Notes under the pieces: generated by a model
What the model was told of the DNA's origin: nothing
What the model saw: the letters and a program-made list of their open reading frames with translations, nothing else
Database searches by the model: none
In this document: positions 55,582-64,000 of the stretch, piece after piece
How the letters are laid out: each line of letters starts with the position of its first letter
How positions within the stretch are numbered: the first letter of the stretch is position 1
Made by a program: the position numbers and the translations under genes
Source: Hyaloperonospora brassicae
Taxonomy: Eukaryota > Oomycota > Peronosporomycetes > Peronosporales > Peronosporaceae
Direction of reading: 5' to 3'
NCBI GenBank assembly: GCA_947650285.1
Contig: CANTFL010000223.1
Coordinates: forward strand, 186,001 to 250,000
DNA length: 64,000 nt

Positions 55582-55866
55582 TCGTCGAACCTTGACTCGT
55601 CGAGTCTTGACTTGTCGAGTCTTCTCTCGTCGAGCCTTTTCGCGTCGAGACTTTGCTCGTAGGGTCTTCCCTCGTAGAGATATTGATTCGTCGAGTCTTC
55701 ACTCGTCGAGTATTCACTCGTCGAGTCTTCCCTCGTCGAGTCTTCACTTGCCGAGTCTTCCTACGTCGAGTCTTCCCTCGTCAAATCTTGATTCGTCGAG
55801 TCTTCCTACGTCGAGTCTTCCCTCGTCGAGGCTTGGCTCGTCGATTTTTAATTCGCCGACTTCGAT
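55582..55866 (+). repeat. 15-bp minisatellite, about 19 copies, coding for pentapeptide units
   Basis: Nineteen consecutive 15-bp units with consensus TCGTCGAGTCTTCCC can be lined up without gaps from 55582 to 55866. A unit of exactly five codons keeps frame: one frame reads SSSLH/SSSLP/SNLDS-type pentapeptides, another RRVFT-type units. Some units carry stops (for example a TAG-containing copy near 55660), so the whole array is not one open frame. The copy variation fits an old coding repeat that has decayed, or simple slippage. Confidence 0.9.
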
Positions 55867-55951
55867 GCGCTCCAGCTTCTCTTGTAGGGTTCACCATTCT
55901 TATAAAAAGCTCGAGAGTAGGAAATAACTCGTTCGGAAATATCCTGCATCA

Positions 55952-56050
55952 CACTTGGGTTGCCGACACTTGGGTCACCTACACTTGGGTCGCTGACCTT
56001 CAGTTTGCTGACCTCAAATTCGCTGACCTCGAATTCGCCTACCTCCGGTA
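55952..56050 (+). pseudogene. Pentapeptide-repeat (A-D-L-x-F) remnant
   Basis: Six further 15-bp units, beginning CACTTGGGT, read in one plus-strand frame as ADTWV-TYTWV-ADLQF-ADLKF and then ADLEF-AYLR before a TAA. A(D/N)LxF is the consensus of the pentapeptide-repeat family (right-handed quadrilateral beta-helix). It lies 86 bp after the minisatellite but in a different frame from the SSSLH reading, so the two would be parts of one broken gene. Too short to be functional as it stands. Confidence 0.55.
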
Positions 56051-57238
56051 ATCCCACTTGTATAGATTGCTTAATAGCAAATTTCTCTACATCACACTAG
56101 TAGCCAAAGAAATTCTAGCAGAAACATCTGGCCAGTTGTCGTGCACTTAACCGGTACCCAGTAGAATGGACTTTACCTTGACTTAATTTCTTTAACTCGC
56201 AAAACTTTGTTAAATAAATTTATGAAGCCATAATGATGTGAATAAAAACTGCCGCTAAAATAGCTGTAACACGGTGTTTCAAATATATCCGATTCGTTTT
56301 ATTTACGTCACTGTATAAATCTCCGAACTGATCCAACATTGTGCGCTGAAATGGTCGCTTACCTTAACAGGGGATGAACAGTCACGTAATCTACCTTTTT
56401 GCCGACGTTGGGCCGTACCCTTTCAATAAATGCAAGGGATTATGAGGTAATGGAGGATTAGCTAAGGGGAGTTCTACTGTAGTTGGCCCGCGTCGTATAT
56501 AGCTGTTAACGAGTCAATTTTATAAAAAGTCGATCTACACGCGTGGGCAGCCGACTTTAGATATGTATTGTGCGGTATAAAACCGAATCCGTCGAACGAG
56601 GTTGGTGGATACCCCAAAAGAGACTCATTAGAAACCATAGTATTTACCATACGTCAGTTGTCAATGGAAAGGACGTATGTAAATTCCAATATTAGAGTAG
56701 TATATTACATGTGACATTGCCAAGATCTTGAGTTAATGCGAAATACTTGGATATATGCGTCGAGTCTATGTGACAACCCTTTGTCGCGAGAGTTGTTCGC
56801 ATCCAGTAGCATCCCATTGACTTGATCACTATTTTGTTCGTTATATAGTAACAGCAGTCATAGGTGCAACGTTGTGATGAAATGATGATTATCTAGCGCT
56901 ACACTTCTCTGTATCAATGACGCATGACCACGAAAGCTTAGAAATATAGGTGAGATTTCTTTACCCTCTTATATATTCATGCGGGCAATTGAATGGCTCC
57001 GCGCACGGGTAGAACAAGGTAGACAAAATCCGAAAATGACTTTAGAGTAGAAGCTTGTTCTCAAAACATGTATTTATAATGATCGCTCGCTCGAATGTAT
57101 TATATATATGACGTATATAGAACAAGGTCGTTAATTGACGTAAACGGTATAACACTAACTGAATTGTACCTATTATGATGGCATATAATTACAACAATAC
57201 TATAGTGGCGGACGACATCCAACAATTTTACCTGATAG

Positions 57239-57313
57239 AGCAACTGAGAGAATGGTGATATTTTGATCAGTATGTTACATACTGACCAAAATATAACCAT
57301 TCTCCCAATTGCT
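57239..57313. repeat. Near-perfect 37-bp inverted repeat (foldback, MITE- or hairpin-like)
   Basis: Arms 57239-57275 and 57277-57313 are reverse complements at 33 of 37 positions, with a single base between them. The centre reads CAGTATGT-T-ACATACTG. Three of the four mismatches are transitions that would still pair as G-U in RNA. The size and tight loop would fit a foldback transposon remnant or a hairpin RNA precursor; nothing flanking identifies which. Confidence 0.9.
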
Positions 57314-60300
57314 ATGGAAGCACTTCAATCGTAGCTAAGATTGATTAATAGATGCAATGCTGTTAAAAAGCAGTGACTCACGTCAGACATAATGTGCAAT
57401 TAGCCGCATGCATATTTCATGCTCAAAGTAGGCGAAGTTAAAACTATCACAGATGACCATAGAAGGCTTTTAGAATGATCAATGCAATTACTCATCTTGC
57501 AATCAAAAAGCGTAAAATGATTGTCAACTTCTATATAGATTTGCGCGAAAGTTCTCGATGTCGTGACTACGATATCAGCAGTGTGAAGAGCTTGTGCTTT
57601 GTCAGTATATGTGGAGCCTGCCCGGAAAAGTGCAGCGCCGGCTGATACGTGTGCTTATTATACACATTTTTGGAAGCGATGCAACCTTTATTACGAAAAC
57701 AATAATGCACATTCGGGCAAGCGCGACCAAAACGTATCGATATAAGATATTCTGGACGCATTCAGTTGTTGACTGGTTTTTGATTAAATTCTGGCAAGCA
57801 GCCCTTAGTATTATCGAAATGTATCTTTTGATTTGACATCAGACTTATATATCCAAATTCCAGGTTGCTGTCGTGTTTGGCACGTCACGTAATCATTTCC
57901 TTACTAGACACCATTTGGTATCTACATATAGCTTGGGTTGTCTGTATTGCGCCGACGCAATCTACATTGTTTCGAGTGAAAACCAAAATCCATACCGGTA
58001 CAAGTCCTAGAAAGTGCATACCTTGATTGCTTCTCGTTTAGTGAAACGGGTGAGACCGCAACATGTCAGTTAACTCCAATGATTTCAGCATACGTATTAT
58101 CATACTCGATAAATTTCGTCAGTATATATCTTATAAGACTATATTTTGAAGGGGAATAATACCCTTGAGAGTATATTTTAGAGTCGCTCCATCGATGTTT
58201 TATTGAGGACATGACTTTCGTTTAAAATAAATCACAATCGCTGCTAGACGCGCGCAATGGGTGGCGACCAAGTTCCTACATTTATGTTGTGTAGGTAATG
58301 ATAAGGCTGACTGGGTTTTATCATTAGACGTAACATTCAAATGCAGTTCTTCTCATAACTTTTTCAAGCGTTGTACTTTGGAGGACTTGCTTCTGCCTCG
58401 GCACGTACCACGTACGGAATTTTCGGAAGCACATGTCTTCACTGTGGACAGCGTATATAGTTTGTACTATTCCAGTACAAGTGGAGGGTATCTGTTACAA
58501 TAGTACTGATTTGCTGCTACTTGGCGAATACATGACCTATCATATACCACTTCGCGACACCGACCTGTCGTTCTTTGAAGAAAGCAATCTGTGTGTAACT
58601 GGACGTGATGGCGCCAACATCTGGTGAGCTTGGCATACTTCAACTTTCTCTTAGAAAAGTCAAAGGCAAGTAGCGCTCACGCATCTTTTCGGCTCAGACC
58701 TGTCGATCAGCATATAAATTCGTATAATTCACATATTGGCACTCAGCTTTCTTTTCAGAACGTTGATCGGTTTTGACACCGTATGCATTGGAAAGTATGT
58801 GTGTTAGCGCTGAGTAGTACCTTGTAACAGCGGAAAATGTCAGAGGAAGCGTTGGTGATGCCAACATTGGTGTAGCCATTGTTTGTCGGCATCTTCCTGG
58901 TTGCTCGGAATGCATTCATACATTGGTCGACATGATTGGCGAATTAGATCAACCAATGAGACGTGTGAACCAGTCATCTCTCGTTCTTTTTATTGTCCAT
59001 TTTTATACGTTAACTCCGCTCATCTACAACGTCCCCTGAACGACTTCCTCGAAGTCCTTGAGTTCTTCTGCTTCATACTGCCGGTGCTACACACTTAAAA
59101 ACTCGACTATATTTCTGGATCAAGAACCTGCATTTTCTAGTATCCCTGACGAAGATGAGCTACCAAACGCTGGAAACAACGTCGTGCAAAACATCAAATT
59201 GCTCCGAGTTACTACGTAATGCGAACTGTGATACCATGAAGCACGCGCTGCAGCAGGTTCACGAGCAAGAATACCCTGTCAAAATGAGCTGTCAAGCAGA
59301 GGGATGTAGGTTGGCTACTAAGCCTCCTATTGTCTTGTCGACGCTCAGCTCTGTCATTTGTAGATCGAGCAAAGAGTAGGCTCGATGAGCTTAAACCATC
59401 GTCCAAAACAGTACCAACCGTACGAGCTTGGGTGGACGCACCAAGCTGATCATCTTGTGGCAGAGTAGACTGGTGTAGAGAACTTGGGGAATGAGCCGAC
59501 ACTTGATTTTATTTTCCAGCGTATTGTGAATCTGTAACCTGAGCCCAAACAATCGATCTTCTTATGTTGCGAACCCTAGAATGAATGCAGCAAACTTATG
59601 CGATAGGGCTAAGCCCCTTAGTCACGGCTGAAGTCGTTGTGGTAGACGCGCAAACTCTGCTGAGCACCATCGGTATTCCTTCCTCTTGGTAGTTGAATAA
59701 CGTATATTTTTCGACATTCAGCTCCAGCTCCTACTTGTATCACCTTTGGCGAATCAAAGCTCTTTTGCGAATGACCGTGTATAGTTAGCACGCTAGTGTA
59801 AAGGATTCTTGCCAGCAGTAGCGAGCGGCGCGCAACAAGAGGATCTCTGTCGTCTGTGTCGCTACACTTATATCAATAATTACACGTAGGTGGTCTTGAA
59901 CTTAGTGATACGAAATGACATGTCTCATTGACGCACATGGTATTCGGAATGGCACGGCTTACAATCTCAAGCTGAGTGTGCACACCGCCGAGAGTGCCTG
60001 TGACAGCCCCAATCCACAACATATGCGTTAAGTTTGTATGCGTCAGCTGCATCGTGTGTCGATTCAGCTCATGTTGATGGTTTGGTTGTGCTCACGGGTT
60101 CAGACAGCAGGTGGCATAAACGAATGCGTATGCAGCAGAAGGACAACTGTCTCTATCGCATGTTTGACGCACAATCCGGTCTGAACTCAATGGACAACAC
60201 GAAATCTTACCGAGTCGGAAAATGAAAGCTGGATTTTCGAAAGCTCGGATTCCTAGTGATGTCGGCGTACCTTTCATTATAGAAAGAGATATTCGACAGT

Positions 60301-60969
60301 TCATGGGAGCACACGACAACGGCTGCAACGGTGTGCGAAGAAGTTGCATGGAGTCCATAGACTTGTAAAGTGGTGCTTTCCTTTTGCTGTGTTTGACGCG
60401 TCAAACTACGTCAGGACACGCGCGAAGTCGCTACGAAAAGTGATAATACATAGTCCAGTCTCCTCTGTGCATGTATACGAGGCAGGTGGTGGTATGCTTT
60501 CTGTAAAATGCACAATGAGCGCTGTTCGACAAAAAGAAGACACGCGAAGTCTGGTCCCCGAGCCTGTCGCATCCCAACACCGCACCTTATGTATCCCAAG
60601 GCCACTGTTCAATCAGATAGCCACGCGGTAGTCGCGTGCTGCGAGAAAGTTTCGCAGAACGTGCCAGCCCTCCTATCGCAATCAAAGGGCTCGATTCGTA
60701 ACCAAGGCGACACCTGCTTTCTATAAAAAGCTGCCAACTGTCGGTGTCGTCGACATTGAACTTTGCAGTGCGTCTTGTTCTTATCGAAACGGATGGTGAG
60801 GCGAAAGTGACCATATGCCAAAGAGGTGACCGGGTGGGTGTGTCGACGTTCTGCATCGATCGATCGTACCCGCTCCTCTCTTTGCAACAGCCATACAACC
60901 TGTGACTGCACAGCGACTACAGCACGTGATGCGCTGATGGTCCATCAACCGTCGACAAAAGTCCACCCA

Positions 60970-61024
60970 CACACATACATACATACATACATACATACGT
61001 ACGTACGTACGTACGTACGTACAT
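60970..61024. repeat. (ACAT)n-(ACGT)n microsatellite
   Basis: About six ACAT units pass directly into about six ACGT units and back to ACAT, upstream of the pectin acetylesterase-family gene. Confidence 0.95.
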
Positions 61025-61346
61025 ACCCCTTCATAGTACGCAGCATTCGCGAACATCAGAGCAATGGATACTACTGCTGCATCCCGTTTCCAAACCCTTT
61101 CAGCCACATGCTGAGAAACTTCGGTGCAGAAGGATATGCTGCGCTGAGGGTACTGCAGCGACGTAAACAGTGCATGGACATCAAGCCATCAAGGTCTGGC
61201 TCTCTTCGTCAAGGGGGCCAAAGCCCTTCTGATCCCTTCACCACAACCCGACTGTCGGACGTAGTTTGTCGGCCTCGCTGGCTTGCCAACCATTCTAAAA
61301 CCCGCCGCTACCATCGACAAGGGCAACAGGGACAAGTACCTGCACA

Positions 61347-62827
61347 ATGCCTTTTGCAAGCAAACTCACACTCTCGGCACTCTTCGTGTCGTCTCTGACC
61401 TGGGCTCAAGTTCGTCATGACGACGAGGTCTGCGTCATGAATGCCTCGGGTTCCTGTGCGGTCGACAGCCTCACTCCGTCGGCACTTGATCGCAGTATCG
61501 TCATTTACCCTGGCGGGGACACCCGCTGTGCCTTTGACGACTTTTCGGACCCGGGCGTGACGTTTGCGACGAACGCGACCTACTTTTTCCAGGTCTTTCC
61601 TGCGCCAGACCAGACCAAGTCGAAGCTTATGCTGTATTTTCAGGGGGGCGGGGCCTGTTTCGACGACGTCACGTGTGCCTTTGGTCTCCAGTGCATTCAA
61701 GAGACGTTTAACCCGAATGCTGTGCCCCTAAGTTCCGGTGTGCTCAACCGCTCGGACGACAAGAACCTCTTTAACGCGTACAATATTGTGCACCTGCCGT
61801 ACTGCACCGGTGACCTCCACATTGGCCATCGCATCAATACGATTCCAGATAGTCCGATCTACGCTGTGCTCGACGCCCCTCCGTGCCGGAAGCAAAACAT
61901 GACGTTGCACCAAGTGGGCTACAACAACACGAAGGCTGTGCTCGAGTGGACCATGGCGAACTACCCGAGTCCAGATGAAATCGTCATAAGTGGCTCGAGT
62001 GCGGGCGCCCTTGGTGCCCAGGCCCTCAGTGCGCTGGTAGCTGATATGTGGCAGGTCGAGGAGAAGAACATTCGGTTCTCGGTGCTCGCCGATAGCTACG
62101 TCGGCGTGCTGCCGAGCGACTACAGTGCTGGGAAACTCATTTCGTACTACGGCTCGTGCGAGCTCGACTTGAAGATGCCGGCCAAGCTCTGGGACCAGTG
62201 TGACGACAACGAGCTGACCGTGGCCGAAATGATGTCGTTTATGATTGAGAACTTGCCGACTGCGCAGTGGCTGTTTGTAAACAGCAAGTACGACGTGATC
62301 CAGCGCACGTTCTACGAGCTCGTGGACCAAGGCATTCTCGGGTACCTCTTTACGGACCTCATTAGTGAAAAGGACTTCTTCGCGGTACGTCGGTTGGTCG
62401 TGTGTGTGTGTGTGTGTGCTTCTGTTCAGTATCTGCAGTGACTGGCTAAACTGACTGTCGATGCTGCTTGTTTCTGCTGCTTTTGCATTCGCTGCTGCTG
62501 CTGCTGTAGGGCATGACGGCCATTATCGACGTGTACAAGAACGTTAGCGACGATGTCTCCACGTTTTACGTGGATGGCTCTCACCACGTCTTCCTCACGA
62601 ACGGCAGCTACTATCACAACGCTACTCGCAGCCCCGGAGGTGTACTTCTGGACGATTTCTTGAAGGCTTGGCTCGTGACCAACTCATCTCTGGACGATGC
62701 TGCTTCGGCCGGCGAGTTACCAGCCAGTGGCAACAATGCTGGATTGGACGTCTCGGCAGCGGTTGGCCTCACCAGTATGCTGTCACATACAGCGATAGCT
62801 GCAGTCATCTTGATGGTCGCGTATTGA
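61347..62827 (+). CDS. Pectin acetylesterase/Notum-family secreted hydrolase, two exons
   Basis: Exon 1 61347-62384, exon 2 62510-62827; the 125-bp GTACGT...GTAG intron contains GT and CTG repeats and joins in phase 0, giving 451 residues. ATG 61347 begins a signal peptide (MPFASKLTLSALFVSSLTWA). The family landmarks are the oxyanion motif LMLYFQGGGACFDDVTC, HLPYCTGDLHIG, the nucleophile EIVISGSSAGALGAQAL, VLADSYVG, and a His region (VDGSHHVFLTNGSYY). The C-terminus ends in a hydrophobic stretch after small residues (SHTAIAAVILMVAY), suggesting a GPI anchor. Several N-x-S/T sites are present. Members remove acetyl or acyl groups from pectin or proteins; in a plant-pathogenic oomycete, action on host pectin is plausible but inferred. 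Confidence 0.95.
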
Positions 62828-63069
62828 TCTCCTCGAGGTAGAAGCAGGATAGAAAACGAGATTTTGATTGAGCTCCCAAGTTTTGCGTGCAGCTGACAGC
62901 TGACTCCTATAGCTCGACTGACGACAGTGTGATGATCCCCAGTCGCTACTGTGCTATGAAACGACAAGACACTTGTTCACCAACACTGCTGTGGCATTTG
63001 GTACATCTAGGGCTTCTTGCTGCGTGCTGCTACATCCATCCATTGCCTCAACGTCACTTGCCTACACAA
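62828..63069. other. Short convergent spacer
   Basis: About 240 bp between the stop codons of the pectin acetylesterase-family gene (+) and UNC-50 (-). Both transcripts must terminate here. Confidence 0.7.
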
Positions 63070-63691
63070 CTAGGAAGCATAATAATAGTGCGTGGCTATA
63101 TGCACAAAGTTGATCCGAGCACCGAAGACCGCGTGCAACACCAATGTGGATACAAAGAGGACAGTGATAACGACCAGCGGTAGCAGCAGTTGCTCTGTCC
63201 TGTGGAGAAACGGCAGGGCTAGCATGGAACACACAACATACAGTGCCGCGCTTCGTCAGCATGTTCATCCACTCTGTATAGCACGCACACACAGATCGCT
63301 GCAGCCCACCGCACCCATGTAGCCCAGAAACGTGATGTACGTGTAGAACCCCCAGCCGAGCGAGTACAACAGGTTCCCAACCAGCAACACCACAAACGAG
63401 TCGGACATGAGCAATGGCACGAGCAAAAACTGCCGTCACAAAGTAAGAACACAAACATGGCAGTGTCAGTCGTGTCATTCTCACTGTCGGCCATCGGACA
63501 TGCCACTCGGTCGGCTGTACCTGCAGCACGTAGAGAAAGAGGAACAGAATGAAGAACGAGTTGCAGTGAATGTCAAAGGCAAACTGCCACTCGACGCGCT
63601 GCTCGACAAACAAAGCGTCGCTCATGCCATGGCTACCTCGGCAGCACAACACAAAACCAGACACACACACAAAACAACGACAACAACAACT

Positions 63692-63730
<39 letters not shown>

Positions 63731-64000
63731 CGATATCAGCACACAGTCCAACCAGAGATCCAACCGTGCATTCACGCGTAAAGTATCGGTATTTAAAACA
63801 CCAGCTCGCGGTCTCACTTGTGCTTCTGACGTAGATTGGAATTGGCCAGCCACCAGCCCAGCGTAGCAATCAACAGCCCCAGGCCAAGCCACTCGATCAG
63901 CACTGCATGAAGTAGCAGCAGCGCGTACCGCGCGACACTGTCCACGCGAAACGCAATGGCCCACGCGACGGTCGCCACGAGCAGAAAGCCACACTGAATA
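63070..64000 (-). CDS. UNC50: UNC-50 family Golgi membrane protein, 3' part, four exons visible
   Basis: Minus-strand exons: 64000-63818 (5' cut by the window), 63632-63521, 63429-63315, 63218-63070; all GT-AG with matching phases (2, 0, 1). About 185 residues are visible. Exon order gives transmembrane segments FLLVATVAWAIAFRVD and LIEWLGLGLLIATLGWWLAN, then the family signature VEWQFAFDIHCNSFFILFLF, then FLLVPLLMSDSFVVLLVGNL, YSLGWGFYTYITFLGYMALP and a last helix LLLPLVVITVLFVSTLVLHA before the TAG. UNC-50/Gmh1 is a multi-pass inner-nuclear/Golgi protein needed for receptor assembly in animals and Golgi trafficking in yeast. The first visible intron (63633-63817) holds a long CAA repeat. 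A 310-codon frame spanning the locus in another frame is an artefact of these introns. Confidence 0.95.
63688..63730. repeat. (CAA)n microsatellite in UNC-50 intron
   Basis: More than ten AAC/CAA units lie inside the intron between the first two visible UNC-50 exons. On the opposite strand the run appears as a misleading poly-Val frame. Confidence 0.95.

Larger units (their letters stand above)
56051..61346. other. 5.3-kb AT-rich gene desert
   Basis: No frame has recognisable sequence; the longest are chance size and overlap on both strands. Notable contents are the foldback palindrome at 57239-57313 and the ACAT/ACGT microsatellite at 60970-61024. The end of the stretch must contain the promoter of the next gene. 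Confidence 0.6.

Noticed and set aside
63062..63994. 310-codon minus-strand frame with a poly-Val stretch
   Set aside because: It is a read-through of UNC-50 introns in the wrong frame; the poly-Val comes from the CAA microsatellite.
1..64000. tRNA, rRNA and CRISPR features
   Set aside because: Looked for GGTTCGAATC-type B boxes, rRNA cores and regularly spaced repeats with unique spacers; none was convincing.

Overview
The window is nuclear DNA of an oomycete, most likely from the Phytophthora/downy-mildew clade. The reasons are compact GC-rich coding regions with few short GT-AG introns, an enolase with a mitochondrial presequence, a Skn1/Kre6-type glucan-synthesis protein, a large FYVE protein with a START-like N-terminus and a GAF domain, a secreted pectin-acetylesterase-family enzyme, and AT-rich gene-poor stretches that hold transposon remains. 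The species cannot be named from the sequence alone.

Layout. Bases 1-17011 form a dense housekeeping block: the 3' part of ATG13 (+), an Integrator subunit 5-like protein (+), a two-exon RWDD3-like protein (+), two-exon methylthioribose-1-phosphate isomerase (-), the nuclease FAN1 (-), a Tigger/CENP-B-type transposase-derived gene with a substituted catalytic triad (+) and a TrhO/TSTD2-type rhodanese (+). From 17 to 25 kb only one small acidic coiled-coil gene (-) is supportable. Bases 25-38.2 kb carry the FYVE protein (+), a tandem PH-domain protein (+), a nine-exon PRP38-type splicing factor that also encodes a Tudor domain (+), and mitochondrial enolase (-). From 38.2 kb on the DNA is mostly AT-rich and gene-poor. 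It is interrupted by a Skn1/Kre6 glucan-synthesis gene (+), an HSL-type alpha/beta hydrolase (-), an unresolved locus at 49.3-50.8 kb, a decayed DDE_1/pogo-like transposon at 53.4-54.7 kb, remains of a pentapeptide-repeat array at 55.6-56.1 kb, and a foldback palindrome at 57.2 kb. The right edge has the pectin acetylesterase/Notum-family gene (+) facing, tail to tail, the 3' four exons of UNC-50 (-).

The genes do not form one pathway and there is no operon. Themes are autophagy, RNA processing (Integrator, PRP38), DNA repair (FAN1), sulfur salvage and tRNA modification (MRI1, TrhO), phosphoinositide/membrane trafficking (FYVE, PH, UNC-50) and cell-wall/extracellular chemistry (Skn1/Kre6, pectin acetylesterase). 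I found no convincing wholly new system. The most unusual items are the PRP38-Tudor fusion, the large insertion splitting the FAN1 active site, the transposase-derived gene lacking its acidic triad, the pentapeptide-repeat minisatellite, and the foldback element. Exon borders below were read by eye from GT/AG sites, reading phase and family conservation; none is supported by transcript data.
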